In this document: positions 18,199 through 27,247 of the stretch, piece after piece
How the letters are laid out: every line of letters begins with the position of its first letter
How positions within the stretch are numbered: position 1 is the first letter of the stretch
Assembly: GCF_015714715.1 (NCBI RefSeq)
Contig: NZ_WAHS01000001.1
Coordinates: 1,302,001 to 1,366,000 of the forward strand
Origin: Aestuariivirga litoralis
GTDB lineage: Bacteria; Pseudomonadota; Alphaproteobacteria; Rhizobiales; Aestuariivirgaceae
Length of the DNA stretch: 64,000 bases
Direction: 5' to 3'
Notes under the pieces: generated by a model
Databases searched by the model: none
What the model saw: the letters and a program-made list of their open reading frames with translations, nothing else
What the model was told of the DNA's origin: nothing
Position numbers and translations under genes: made by a program

Positions 18199-18936
18199 TC
18201 AAATCATCGCCATACCGCCGTTGATGTGGAGAGTTTGCCCGGTCATGTAGCCTGCTTCGTCGGAGGCCAGATAGAGACAGGCAGAGGCAATATCGGCAGG
18301 CCCGCCCATGCGGCCCGCCGGGATGCGGCCCAGGATGGCTTCCTTCTGCTTCTCGTTCAAAACCTCGGTCATCGGGGTGGCGATGAAGCCCGGCGCGATG
18401 CAATTCGCCGTGACGCCACGGGTGGCCATTTCGTAAGCCAGCGTTTTGGTGAGGCCGATCAATCCCGCCTTGGAGGCCACATAATTGGCCTGGCCGGGAT
18501 TACCCGTAACGCCCACAATCGAGGTGACATTGATGATGCGGCCGGTGCGTGCTTTCATCATGATCTTCATGGCGGCGCGGCACAGGCGGAAAGTCGCAGT
18601 GAGATTGACGTCAATCACCGCCTGCCAATCCTCATCCTTCATGCGCAGAGCCAAAGTGTCCTTGGTGATACCGGCATTGTTGACCAGAATGTCGAGGCCA
18701 CCCATGGCGGCATCTGCTGACGGGATCAGTTTTTCCACATCTTCAGGGCTGGAAAGGTTGCAAGGCAGGATGTGAACACGATCGCCGATGCCGGCCTTCA
18801 CTTCTTCCAGCACCGCGACGCGGGTGCCGGAGATGGCGACGGTGGCGCCGGCGTCATGCAGCGTTTTTGCGATGGCCGCGCCAATGCCGCCTGATGCGCC
18901 GGTGACGAGGGCCTTTTTTCCTGCGAGTGAAAACAT
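18199..18936 (-). CDS. fabG: 3-oxoacyl-[acyl-carrier-protein] reductase
   Basis: 245 residues from the ATG at 18936, which has AAAGG six bases upstream. NADP-binding TGASGGIG (12-19), NNAG, and the catalytic S139, Y152 and K156 (YVASK) are in place; the end GYMTGQTLHINGGMAM is typical FabG. It reduces 3-ketoacyl-ACP to 3-hydroxyacyl-ACP. An in-frame TTG two codons earlier overlaps the fabD stop and cannot be excluded as the start. Confidence 0.96.
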   Translation of the reverse strand: MFSLAGKKALVTGASGGIGAAIAKTLHDAGATVAISGTRVAVLEEVKAGIGDRVHILPCNLSSPEDVEKLIPSADAAMGGLDILVNNAGITKDTLALRMKDEDWQAVIDVNLTATFRLCRAAMKIMMKARTGRIINVTSIVGVTGNPGQANYVASKAGLIGLTKTLAYEMATRGVTANCIAPGFIATPMTEVLNEKQKEAILGRIPAGRMGGPADIASACLYLASDEAGYMTGQTLHINGGMAMI

Positions 18937-18938
18937 GA

Positions 18939-19886
18939 TCAACCTTTCAAATGTTGCGCCAGTGCGGCGATTTCGTCTGGCGAGCCAGCGGCCATGGCCA
19001 CTGCTTCCGGCGCATTCTTTTTTGCGAGTCCGGTCAAGACCTTGCCACTGCCTGCTTCAACAAACACTTTAACGCCTTGCGCGGCCATGAAGCCCACGCA
19101 TTCGCGCCAGCGCACAGTTCCCGTGACTTGCGCGACGAGATTGTTTTTGATGGCGGCGGGATCAGTGACCGGCCCTGCGACCACGTTGGCGATCACGGGC
19201 ACAACCGGCGCATTGATCTTCACTTTGGCAAGCGCCTCGGCCATCGCATCGGCGGCGGGCTGCATGAGAGCGCAATGGAAAGGTGCCGATACGGGAAGGA
19301 TCACGGCGCGCTTCACGCCCTTGGCCTTGGCGATTTCGCAGGCGCGGTCAATCGCCGCCTTGGCGCCGGAGAGCACCACCTGGCCATCGGAATTGTCATT
19401 GGCGGCCTGGCACACTTCGCCTTGCGCGGCTTCTGCGGCGATGGCGGCGGCAGTGGCGAAATCCACGCCGAGCAACGCAGCCATGGCGCCCTGGCCCGGC
19501 GGCACAGCGGCCTGCATGGCATCGCCCCGGATGCGCAGCAGGCGCGCGGTATCGGCGAGCGAGAACGTCCCGGCAGCGGCGAGCGCTGAATATTCGCCCA
19601 ATGAATGGCCAGCCACGAAGCTGGCATTCTTGGCCAGCGTGATGCCATGTTCGGATTCCAGCACGCGCATCACCGCCACGGAAACGGCCATCAAGGCGGG
19701 CTGGGCATTGGCCGTGAGGGTGAGTTCGGTATCCGGCCCATCCCACATGACGGTGGAGAGCTTCTGGCCCAAGGCCGCATCCACTTCATCGAAGACCGCT
19801 TTTGCGGAAGGAAAGGCATCGGCCAGTGCTTTGCCCATGCCCACGGCCTGGCTGCCCTGCCCTGGAAATACGAATGCTATGCTCAA
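18939..19886 (-). CDS. fabD: Malonyl-CoA:ACP transacylase
   Basis: 315 residues from a TTG at 19886, chosen because GAGGGAG lies six bases upstream and the product then starts LSIAFVFPGQGSQ, right at the conserved beginning. Catalytic S95 in GHSLGEYSA and H204 in APFHCAL are present. FabD loads malonate onto ACP. It opens the fabD-fabG segment; fabG starts two bases after its stop. Another in-frame TTG five codons upstream would place the ribosome site inside the gene. Confidence 0.95.
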   Translation of the reverse strand: MSIAFVFPGQGSQAVGMGKALADAFPSAKAVFDEVDAALGQKLSTVMWDGPDTELTLTANAQPALMAVSVAVMRVLESEHGITLAKNASFVAGHSLGEYSALAAAGTFSLADTARLLRIRGDAMQAAVPPGQGAMAALLGVDFATAAAIAAEAAQGEVCQAANDNSDGQVVLSGAKAAIDRACEIAKAKGVKRAVILPVSAPFHCALMQPAADAMAEALAKVKINAPVVPVIANVVAGPVTDPAAIKNNLVAQVTGTVRWRECVGFMAAQGVKVFVEAGSGKVLTGLAKKNAPEAVAMAAGSPDEIAALAQHLKG

Positions 19887-19935
19887 GGAATTCTCCCTCA
19901 ATTTTTGTCCGGCTTCGCCGGAACGGGCGTGTGAG

Positions 19936-21114
19936 TCAAGCCCGGCTGAAAGCGGCCACCAGTTCCAGATGTGGCGAATATTTGAACTGATCCACCGGTG
20001 TCACCTCATTCAGCGTGTATCCGGCCGCCACCAGCAGGGCGGCATCGCGCGCGAAAGTCTGCACATCGCAGGACACATAGGCCACGCGCTTCACTTTGGA
20101 TTTGGCCAGCCACTGGCATTGCGCTTCCGCCCCGGCACGCGGCGGATCGAGCGCCACAAGATCGAATTCGTTGAGTTCGGTGTTGGTGAGCGGATTGCGG
20201 AACAGGTCGCGCACTTCCGCCTTCACCGGCTTCAGCCCTTGGGCGTATCGCAACGCAAGTTGCAGCGCGGAGATGGAGTTCCTGTCTGAATCAATGGCGG
20301 TGACCGCAACCTTCTCGGCCAGCCGCAGCGCAAACGGGCCGACGCCGCAGAATAGATCGGCAATGTTCTTCACCTTGCGCAATTGTTCGGCGAGCAGGCG
20401 TACCAGTGTTTCTTCGCCCAGCTGCGTGGCCTGCAAGAATGAACCGATAGGCAAGTTCACCAGCCCTTTGCCCATTTGCATCACCGGCACTTGCAGCTGC
20501 CCCGCCACCTCGCCATTCACAGCCATGCGGGTGATGCCATGGCGCTGCATGTAAGGGCCGAACTGGATGGCGGCCTTGTCGGCCAATTTGCGTTCCGCTT
20601 TGATGTTCAGATCCAAGCCATTGCCGGCAGCCGTGACGGCCACATCGCAATCGCCGAACAACTCGCCCAGCTGGGCGGCGATCTCAACGGCGTTCTTCAG
20701 GCGCGGCACGAGGATGGGGCAGGTTTCGAGCGGCACCAGTTCATGCGTGCCCGCTTCCATGAAACCTGACCGCCACGTGCCATTCACCTTGCGCACATGC
20801 AGCGCCACGCGGCGGCGGCCCTCGCCATGCGCATCGATCAGCGGATTGATTTTGGTTTCTAGGCCCTTGGCTTTCAGCGCATCGGCCAGCAGTGCCGTCT
20901 TCCACGCGCGGTAGGGTTCTTCGCTCCAATGCTGGGTCTTGCAGCCGCCGCAGACCTCGAACACCGGGCAGAATGGATCGACACGATCCGGCGATGGGGT
21001 AATCACATGGCCATCGTCGGCAACAACTTCACCCGGCAAGGTGCGCGGGAAGGCGCGGCCTTCGGCCAAGCCGTCACCGCGCTCGCCCATGCGTGCGATG
21101 GTAACGTCAGACAT
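19936..21114 (-). CDS. Fe-S class I SAM-dependent RNA (uracil-5-)-methyltransferase (RlmD/RumA type)
   Basis: 392 residues. An N-terminal TRAM-like part (IARMGERGDGLAEG) precedes four cysteines placed for a [4Fe-4S] cluster (C49, C55, C58 and C132). SAM motif ADLFCGVGPFAL, then LDPPRAGAE and the nucleophile C349 in YVSCDVQTFARD follow. The family methylates U1939 or U747 of 23S rRNA, or U54 of tRNA; which target applies here cannot be decided. The ATG at 21114 overlaps the end of the thiamine pyrophosphokinase gene by eight bases. Confidence 0.92.
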   Translation of the reverse strand: MSDVTIARMGERGDGLAEGRAFPRTLPGEVVADDGHVITPSPDRVDPFCPVFEVCGGCKTQHWSEEPYRAWKTALLADALKAKGLETKINPLIDAHGEGRRRVALHVRKVNGTWRSGFMEAGTHELVPLETCPILVPRLKNAVEIAAQLGELFGDCDVAVTAAGNGLDLNIKAERKLADKAAIQFGPYMQRHGITRMAVNGEVAGQLQVPVMQMGKGLVNLPIGSFLQATQLGEETLVRLLAEQLRKVKNIADLFCGVGPFALRLAEKVAVTAIDSDRNSISALQLALRYAQGLKPVKAEVRDLFRNPLTNTELNEFDLVALDPPRAGAEAQCQWLAKSKVKRVAYVSCDVQTFARDAALLVAAGYTLNEVTPVDQFKYSPHLELVAAFSRA

Positions 21115-21730
21115 AAGTGAGCACCAAAGCACTGCCCGCGCGCAGAGAGATTTTCACGTCACCCTCAGTGACATTGGCCAGCGTGAAGGCGGTGCCGAGC
21201 AGCACTGTTTTGTTGGTAAGCGGCCATTTCACGCCGGAAATATGGAGGCCCGCAAGATCGGTGAACGGCATCACCGATAGTCGCGTGCCGGAGGTGAGAT
21301 CATGGAATTCCAGTTCATCGGCAAGGCCGCGCGCTTCTTCGGTGCCCGAAGTCATGAAAGCGTCCACACCGCGCTTGGCGAAGGCGAGCAGAAATCCGGC
21401 ATGGGCCAGCACATGGTCGAGCTGCCCGCCGAAACCTCCAACCAGCACCAGTGAAGTCGCGCCCCGGCGGAACGCTTCTGAAATGGCGAGTTCGCCATCG
21501 CTGGCATCTTTCGCTGCAGGATGAGTCTGGCGCGGCACATCAGGCCACAGCGCGGCCAGTGCTGCATCGGTGGAATCAAAATCACCCACCCAAAGTTCCG
21601 GCTGCAAGCCAAGCACTTTGGCATGCACCATGCCATGATCGGCCGCGATCACGCGCGCGCCTTCCAGCTGCTGCGCGAGGCGCTTGGTGGGCGTGATGTT
21701 GCCGCCGAGCAATATGGCAAATTTCGACAT
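21107..21730 (-). CDS. Thiamine diphosphokinase
   Basis: 207 residues. The N-terminal domain has FAILLGGNI, VIAADHGMVH and the catalytic WVGDFDS followed by KDASDGELAI; the second half has GGFGGQLDHVLAH and the small beta-barrel end with GLHISGVKWPLT. It transfers pyrophosphate from ATP to thiamine, giving TPP, the ligand of the riboswitch that lies just upstream on the other strand. The gene is divergent from thiBPQ, so uptake (ThiBPQ) and activation sit side by side. Its own start has no riboswitch. Confidence 0.92.
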   Translation of the reverse strand: MSKFAILLGGNITPTKRLAQQLEGARVIAADHGMVHAKVLGLQPELWVGDFDSTDAALAALWPDVPRQTHPAAKDASDGELAISEAFRRGATSLVLVGGFGGQLDHVLAHAGFLLAFAKRGVDAFMTSGTEEARGLADELEFHDLTSGTRLSVMPFTDLAGLHISGVKWPLTNKTVLLGTAFTLANVTEGDVKISLRAGSALVLTYV

Positions 21731-21789
21731 GGGCGGCTTCTAACAGATCACAACTTGATCCGCCAAGCATTGCGGACTATCTTAAAGGC

Positions 21790-21933
21790 GCTCTCAACGG
21801 GGTGCGTCATTTTTAATTGCGCAAACGCTTTTCCGAAAAGTCTTCAACTTTTCGGGCGTGTGCAATGACGCTGAGAGGCCGCAAGGCCAACCCGCTGAAC
21901 CTGATCTGGCTCATACCAGCGGAGGGATTGCGG
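21790..21933 (+). ncRNA. TPP riboswitch (THI element) with extended P3 arm
   Basis: The conserved core CTGAGA (21871-21876), AACCCGCTGAACCTGATC (from 21889) and ACCAGCGGAGGGATTG (from 21915) is the THI-box, and GGGGTGC at 21799-21805 supplies the 5' part. Between them sits a long variable arm in which GTCAT pairs with ATGAC, TTGC with GCAA, ACGC with GCGT, and CCGAAAAG with CTTTTCGG. Binding of TPP normally shuts down the genes downstream, here the thiamine ABC transporter. The exact ends of P1 are approximate. Confidence 0.93.
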
Positions 21934-21953
21934 GCGGGTGTGATCACCCATCG

Positions 21954-21984
21954 TTCTCCTTGGCAACCATCAACAAGAGGAGAA
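21954..21984 (+). promoter_or_regulatory. Ribosome-binding-site sequestering hairpin of thiB (riboswitch expression platform)
   Basis: TTCTCCT at 21954-21960 is exactly complementary to AGGAGAA at 21978-21984, the ribosome binding site of thiB four bases before its ATG. A 17-base loop separates them. No U-run follows, so control is probably at translation initiation. A second small hairpin, GGGTG/CACCC (21936-21949), lies between the aptamer and this stem. Confidence 0.65.
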
Positions 21985-21988
21985 TGAA

Positions 21989-22984
21989 ATGAGAAAACTC
22001 ATATTTGCTTTGTTTGCCATCATTGTACTCTCGCTGCCTGCGGCTGCGAAGGATGTGCTGAACATCTACACCTATACCAGCTTCACCGCCGATTGGGGCC
22101 CTGGCGCCAAGATCAAGGCTGCGTTTGAAAAGACTTGTGACTGCGAAGTGAACTATGTGGCGCTGGGCGATGGCGTTGCGATGCTCAACCGCCTCAAGCT
22201 GGAGGGCAAGAGCACCAAGGCCGATCTGGTGCTGGGGTTCGACACCAATCTTACCGCCGAAGCGAAGGCCACTGGCCTGTTCGGCAAGCATGGCGCGGAT
22301 GTATCGGGCGCCACAGTGCCCGGCGGCTGGAGCGATGACACGTTCCTTCCTTACGACTACGGCTATTTCGCCGTGGTCTATAATTCCGAAACGCTGAAGA
22401 ACCCGCCGAAGAGTCTTGATGAGCTGGTGAATGGCGATCCAGCACAGAAGATCATTCTGGAAGATCCGCGCGCCTCCACGCCGGGTCTTGGCTTCTTGCT
22501 GTGGATGAAACAGGTTTACGGCGACAAGGCTTCTGAAGCGTGGGCGAAACTCAAGCCGCGCATTCTGACCACGGCGGCCAGCTGGGATGATGCCTATGCG
22601 CTGTTTACCAAGGGCGAAGCGCCGATGGTGTTTTCCTATGTCACCTCTCCCGCCTATCACATGATCGAAGAGAAGACAGACAAGTACAAGGCGGCAGATT
22701 TTTCCGAAGGGCATTATCTGCAGATCGAAGTGGCGGGCTTGATTGACGCTTCGCCGCACAAGGCGCTGGCGCAGAAGTTTCTCGCCTTCATGCTGAGCCC
22801 GGATTTCCAGAACGAAATCCCAACCACCAACTGGATGATGCCGGCCGCGAAAATGTCTGCGCCCTTACCCGATGCATTCAACTCGCTGGTGAAGCCAGCC
22901 AAGACACTGCTGTTCACGCCGGACGAGGTGAATGTGCATCGCCGCGACTGGATCAACGAGTGGCAGAAGGCTGTGAATGGCTAA
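21989..22984 (+). CDS. thiB: Thiamine ABC transporter, periplasmic substrate-binding protein
   Basis: 331 residues. Sec signal [20 protein letters not shown], then [28 protein letters not shown] and LVLGFDTNL, which are ThiB features; [11 protein letters not shown] and NWMMPA are also typical. It captures thiamine and its phosphates in the periplasm and hands them to ThiP. It is the first gene under the TPP riboswitch. The C-terminus overlaps thiP by eight bases. Confidence 0.94.
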   Translation: MRKLIFALFAIIVLSLPAAAKDVLNIYTYTSFTADWGPGAKIKAAFEKTCDCEVNYVALGDGVAMLNRLKLEGKSTKADLVLGFDTNLTAEAKATGLFGKHGADVSGATVPGGWSDDTFLPYDYGYFAVVYNSETLKNPPKSLDELVNGDPAQKIILEDPRASTPGLGFLLWMKQVYGDKASEAWAKLKPRILTTAASWDDAYALFTKGEAPMVFSYVTSPAYHMIEEKTDKYKAADFSEGHYLQIEVAGLIDASPHKALAQKFLAFMLSPDFQNEIPTTNWMMPAAKMSAPLPDAFNSLVKPAKTLLFTPDEVNVHRRDWINEWQKAVNG

Positions 22985-24473
22985 ACGCCTTTCACAACTG
23001 GCGATCATCGCCGCCATTCTGCTGGGGCTGGGGCCGCTTTTTGCCCTGCTGCTGCAGAATGGCGTGCAGGGCCTGCCGTTTGATTCCAGCATTGTGCATG
23101 TGGTCATCTTCACGCTGGAACAGGCGCTGCTCTCCACGCTTCTGTCTGTCGTGCCGGGGATATTCCTGGCGCGCGCGCTGGCGCGGCAGGAATTTCCTGG
23201 GCGCGGGATTTTGCTGACGCTGTTTGCACTGCCGATGGCGGTGCCTGCGATTGTTGCGGTGCTTGGGGTGACGACTTTGTTCGGCAATAGTGGCCTGTTC
23301 CCGCACCTGGTTTCACCTTACGGATTGGCGGGGGTCTTGATCGCTCATGTGTTCTTCAATCTACCACTGGCGACGCGTCTGTTTTTCCAGGCGCTGCAAA
23401 ACGCGCCGCAGGAAGGTTACAAGCTGGGCGCCCAGCTGGGCTTTGGCGAGGCCGCCACGCTGCGCCATATCGATTGGCCCGCGCTGAAAGCCGTGCTGCC
23501 GCAAACAGCGGCGATCATATTTCTGCTTTGTGCCGCCAGCTTTGTGATCGTGCTCACTTTGGGCGGTGCAACTGCGACCACACTCGAAGTGGCAATCTAT
23601 CAATCGCTGCGAATGGATTTCGATCCGGGCCGCGCGTTGAGCCTGAGCCTGATACAAGTGGCACTGTGCGCAGTATTGATTTCACTGGCGCAGGCCGGTT
23701 TGAAGCAGGACCGAAGCTTCACCACGCTGCGACTCGCCACGCGGCGCTATCAGCCGCTGAGCTTGGCAACCGTGGGATCGGATTTCATCTTGATCGGGCT
23801 TGGCTGCCTGATCGTGCTGCCACCCCTCGCCGTGGTAATGATCGAAGGCGCGTCTTATCTGCATTTCTCCGCACTCACGTTTCAAGCCTTGCTGACCAGC
23901 CTCGCGCTGGGGTTGGCTTCGGCTTTGATTGCGATGTTGCTGGCCTGTCCTCTGGCTCAAGCGGGCGACAACACATCCGGCATGATCGCGCTGGCGGGAT
24001 TGATCTTTCCGCCGGCCGTGCTCGCCACCGGGTGGTTTCTGCTGATGCGGGGCTTTGGCGATTCATTCATGCTCATTGCCGCTTTCATCGTGGCGCTGAA
24101 TGCCCTGATGGCCCTGCCCTTTGCGGTGGCGGCGCTGCGCGCGGGATTCAGCCGCATTTCTCCGCAACTGATTTTGCTGCAACGCCAGCTCGGCCTTTCC
24201 GGTTTCAATGCATTTCGCATTATGATTTTCCCGCTCTTGCGTCGACAAGCGGCGCAGGCGTTTCTGATGGCGATGGTGCTGTCACTGGGTGATCTCACCG
24301 CGATCACACTGCTGGGCAACGGCGGCATCATCACGCTGCCTACTTTGCTGCATGCCGAGATGGGGCATTACCACGGCAATGATGCAGCGGGCACGGCACT
24401 GCTGCTCGTGTTGCTCTGTGCTGCGCTCACTTTCGCAGCGCAGCGGCTGGGAGATGCGCATGCTGCGGATTGA
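22977..24473 (+). CDS. thiP: Thiamine ABC transporter permease
   Basis: 498 residues with two homologous halves of about six membrane segments each. Each half has an EAA-like loop: [22 protein letters not shown] in the first and [23 protein letters not shown] in the second. ThiP thus forms the entire membrane channel as one chain. It begins eight bases inside thiB and ends 14 bases inside thiQ, so the three genes are translated together. Confidence 0.94.
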   Translation: MAKRLSQLAIIAAILLGLGPLFALLLQNGVQGLPFDSSIVHVVIFTLEQALLSTLLSVVPGIFLARALARQEFPGRGILLTLFALPMAVPAIVAVLGVTTLFGNSGLFPHLVSPYGLAGVLIAHVFFNLPLATRLFFQALQNAPQEGYKLGAQLGFGEAATLRHIDWPALKAVLPQTAAIIFLLCAASFVIVLTLGGATATTLEVAIYQSLRMDFDPGRALSLSLIQVALCAVLISLAQAGLKQDRSFTTLRLATRRYQPLSLATVGSDFILIGLGCLIVLPPLAVVMIEGASYLHFSALTFQALLTSLALGLASALIAMLLACPLAQAGDNTSGMIALAGLIFPPAVLATGWFLLMRGFGDSFMLIAAFIVALNALMALPFAVAALRAGFSRISPQLILLQRQLGLSGFNAFRIMIFPLLRRQAAQAFLMAMVLSLGDLTAITLLGNGGIITLPTLLHAEMGHYHGNDAAGTALLLVLLCAALTFAAQRLGDAHAAD

Positions 24474-25173
24474 AAACGGGCTTTACAGACATGGCGCATT
24501 TTCATTGCAGATCGCGCTTGATGTTCCTGCATCCTCGCTCACCGCCGTGCTGGGGCCGAGTGGTGCAGGCAAATCCACGTTGCTGAATGTCATCGCCGGA
24601 TTTGAAAAACTTGAGACCGGACGCGTGATAATTGACGGTACCGATGTCACCGCTCAACCGCCTGCCACGCGTGCGGTGAGCATGGTGTTTCAGGACAACA
24701 ATGTCTTTCCGCATCTCACGCTTTGGCAGAATGTGGCACTGGGTGTTTCTCCATCACTCACGCTGAGCGACGCGCAGAAGCAATCGGTCTATGACGCGCT
24801 GGCCCGTGTAGGCCTGTTTCAATTGGCCAGCCGCAAACCGGGCGATGTGTCGGGCGGTGAACGCCAGCGCGTGGCACTCGCGCGCGTGCTGGTACGTCGC
24901 GCGAATGTGTTGCTGCTGGATGAGCCCTTCGCTGCGCTTGATCCCGGCCTTCGGGCTGAGATGCTGCATCTCGTGCGAGAGATTTCAGAAGCGCAGAAAC
25001 TGGCAACACTGCTGGTCACCCATCAGCCGGAGGAAATCCGAGGCGCAGTCGATGGCATCATCTTTTTGGCACAAGGCAAAGTGCAGAATTTCAACACGCA
25101 AGACTTCTTTACCAGCAAACTGCCCAGCGTGCGCAGTTACCTGGGCTCCGACACCAAGGCCACCAAAGATTGA
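24460..25173 (+). CDS. thiQ: Thiamine ABC transporter ATP-binding protein
   Basis: 237 residues from the ATG at 24460 (GGGAG six bases upstream; an ATG two codons earlier is also possible). Walker A GPSGAGKST, Q-loop in VFQDNNVFPHL, signature VSGGERQRVALAR and Walker B LLLDEPFAALD are complete, with the H-loop in LLVTHQ. It powers thiamine uptake through ThiP. The last 37 bases overlap the convergent LysR gene. Confidence 0.95.
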   Translation: MLRIENGLYRHGAFSLQIALDVPASSLTAVLGPSGAGKSTLLNVIAGFEKLETGRVIIDGTDVTAQPPATRAVSMVFQDNNVFPHLTLWQNVALGVSPSLTLSDAQKQSVYDALARVGLFQLASRKPGDVSGGERQRVALARVLVRRANVLLLDEPFAALDPGLRAEMLHLVREISEAQKLATLLVTHQPEEIRGAVDGIIFLAQGKVQNFNTQDFFTSKLPSVRSYLGSDTKATKD

Positions 25174-26000
25174 ATGAGCCGAAGATTGGTTCGGGCTTTC
25201 AGATGCACCAGCCATTCGCTCATCGGCTCCACACGATCTGAAATTGCAAGCGCCTTGATGCGCCGGTCATGCGGCAATTCACCAGCCGATACGATGGCCG
25301 CACCCAAGCCCTGTGCTACCGCTTCGAAGCAGGCTTCGCGGCCTTCGACCTCCAGCGCGAGTGTCCAAGCCAGGCCCTGCTTCTGCAACGCTCCCGCCAC
25401 CAGGTCGCGCGTGTGCGAGCCCTGCTCACGCATGATCAGCGGGCCTCGCGCCAGCTCCTTTAGCGTCACCGACTTGCGTTTGGCCAAGGCAGAATGTGCC
25501 GCGACCACCGCCATCATCGGATCATTGCTGATGCGGTGGGCTACGAGACCCGGCACATCCGGCACGCGGCCCACCATGGCGAAATCAATTTCAAAAGCCT
25601 GCAGCCGTTCGACCAGGCTGGCCGAATTGCCACTGACCAACCGCACCGACACGCCCGGATAGCGCGCGGAGAATCGCTTCAGCAGCGGCATCACATGCGC
25701 CGCAGCATCGGCGCCGATGGTGAGCTGGCCGGTTTCGAGCTTCTTACTTTGCGACAGGAGATTGAGAACCTCTTGCTCCGTCTCGGCACTTTTTTCGGTG
25801 AGGGCGAAAAGCTTGCGACCGGTCTCCGTCATCGCAACGCCACGCGCGTGGCGGATGAAGAGCGGCGTGCCGTAAGCCTGTTCCAGTTTGCGGATCTGGT
25901 CGGAGATCGCGGGCTGAGTGACAGACAATTCATCTGCCGCGCCAGTGAAGGAACCGGACTTTGCAACAGCATGGAAGGCGCGGAGCTGGTTCTGGAACAT
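25137..26000 (-). CDS. LysR family transcriptional regulator of the phnWAY genes
   Basis: 287 residues. The N-terminal helix-turn-helix reads FHAVAKSGSFTGAADELSVTQPAISDQIRKLE; the rest is the periplasmic-binding-like effector domain. It is divergent from phnW with 89 bases between them holding a T-N11-A LysR box, so it most likely activates phnW-phnA-phnY in response to a phosphonate intermediate such as 2-aminoethylphosphonate. The ligand is inferred from context. The gene ends inside thiQ on the opposite strand. Confidence 0.92.
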   Translation of the reverse strand: MFQNQLRAFHAVAKSGSFTGAADELSVTQPAISDQIRKLEQAYGTPLFIRHARGVAMTETGRKLFALTEKSAETEQEVLNLLSQSKKLETGQLTIGADAAAHVMPLLKRFSARYPGVSVRLVSGNSASLVERLQAFEIDFAMVGRVPDVPGLVAHRISNDPMMAVVAAHSALAKRKSVTLKELARGPLIMREQGSHTRDLVAGALQKQGLAWTLALEVEGREACFEAVAQGLGAAIVSAGELPHDRRIKALAISDRVEPMSEWLVHLKARTNLRLIQSLVALVSEPR

Positions 26001-26010
26001 ATCAGTTCAA

Positions 26011-26027
26011 CTTATGCTTTCCATAAG
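26011..26027. promoter_or_regulatory. LysR-type operator between lysR and phnW
   Basis: CTTATG (26011-26016) and CATAAG (26022-26027) are exact inverted repeats around CTTTC. The core TATGCTTTCCATA has the T-N11-A form of a LysR recognition site. It is the only clear dyad in the 89-base spacer between the divergent regulator and phnW, 63 bases before the phnW ATG, where a LysR activator usually binds. Confidence 0.65.
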
Positions 26028-26089
26028 ATCATACGATTTGACTGATATTATGCAAGAGGCTCTAATGGCCTCATCACCGGAGACATTTC

Positions 26090-27247
26090 ATGCCGACTAT
26101 GAATTTCAAAGGCCCGGCCGGCCAGGAAGACATGCCCTATCTGCTCACGCCGGGGCCGCTGACCACTTCGCGCAGCGTGAAGCAGGCGCTGCTGGCCGAT
26201 TGGGGCTCGCGCGATATCGAGTTCCGCAAACTGGTCAAGGAAATCCGCGAGGAGCTGAAACGGTTGGCGGGTTGTGACGACAGTTACGAATGCGTGCTGA
26301 TGCAAGGCTCCGGAACGTTTGCGATTGAAGCGGCACTCGGTGCCTTCGCCCCTTCGAAGCGCAAGAAGACCTTGGTGGTGGCCAATGGTGCTTATGGCGA
26401 ACGCGCGGCGCAGATCCTCACCCATATAGGCCGTGCCAATGAGAAAGTGAGCAAGAGCGACACGACACAGCTTGCGCCGGAACATTTCACCAAGCTGCTG
26501 GATGACGACAAGTCGATCAGCCACGTGTGGCTGATTCATTGCGAGACAACGTCAGGCATAGTTAACCCGCTGTCGGAACTGGCGCGCGAGACGAAGACGC
26601 GCGGGCGCGTATTCATGGTGGATGCAATGTCGAGCTTCGGCGCGCTGGACATTAACATGGCACGCGACGGCATCGATGTGATGGTATCGTCCTCCAACAA
26701 ATGTGTCGAAGGTATTCCGGGCTTCTCTTATGTGCTGGTGAAGAAGGAATTGCTGCTGGCGTCCGAAGGCCAGTCTCATTCCATCGTGCTGGATCTTTTC
26801 CAGCAGTGGAAGGGCCTCGAAGCCAATGGCCAGTTCCGCTTCACGCCGCCAACGCATGCGCTGGTCGCGTTCCGCCAGGCGCTGCGCGAGTTGGACGAAG
26901 AGGGCGGCACGGCTGCGCGCCTGCGCCGCTACAAGCGCAATGCGGACACACTGCTGAAAGGCATGGCGCAGATCGGCATTCAGCCGCTGCTGTCGGCCAA
27001 TGCAGCGGGGCCAATCATCCAGACTTTCCTCACGCCGGCTGACGCCAATTTCAAATTCGAAGATTTCTACGAAAAGCTGCGCCAGCGTGGTTTTGCCATC
27101 TATCCCGGCAAGCTGACCAAGCGCGATTCTTTCCGCATCGGCACGATTGGCGCGCTGGATGAGCAAGTGATCGAACGCGTGGTCACTGCCATCAAGGACG
27201 TGCTGGCCGAATTGAATGTCAAAGACATGAGCCCGAGGGACAAGTGA
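26090..27247 (+). CDS. phnW: 2-aminoethylphosphonate--pyruvate transaminase
   Basis: 385 residues, class V aminotransferase fold. YLLTPGPLTTS near the start, MQGSGTFAIEAAL, and the PLP lysine K204 in SSSNKCVEGIPGF are typical PhnW features. It moves the amino group of 2-aminoethylphosphonate to pyruvate, producing phosphonoacetaldehyde and alanine. The next two genes oxidise and cleave the product, so the cluster is the oxidative (PhnWAY) route rather than the phosphonatase (PhnX) route. GGAG lies about nine bases upstream of the ATG. Confidence 0.95.
   Translation: MPTMNFKGPAGQEDMPYLLTPGPLTTSRSVKQALLADWGSRDIEFRKLVKEIREELKRLAGCDDSYECVLMQGSGTFAIEAALGAFAPSKRKKTLVVANGAYGERAAQILTHIGRANEKVSKSDTTQLAPEHFTKLLDDDKSISHVWLIHCETTSGIVNPLSELARETKTRGRVFMVDAMSSFGALDINMARDGIDVMVSSSNKCVEGIPGFSYVLVKKELLLASEGQSHSIVLDLFQQWKGLEANGQFRFTPPTHALVAFRQALRELDEEGGTAARLRRYKRNADTLLKGMAQIGIQPLLSANAAGPIIQTFLTPADANFKFEDFYEKLRQRGFAIYPGKLTKRDSFRIGTIGALDEQVIERVVTAIKDVLAELNVKDMSPRDK

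Noticed and set aside
18994-20289. 431-codon plus-strand open frame opposite fabD and the RNA methyltransferase
   Set aside because: Spans the junction of two well-identified minus-strand genes and is low complexity (Ala/Ser/Pro); an effect of high GC.
21989-25173. The ABC transporter next to phnWAY as a phosphonate importer
   Set aside because: A clear TPP riboswitch precedes it, the binding protein has ThiB features, the permease is a fused two-domain ThiP, and thiamine pyrophosphokinase is divergent from it.
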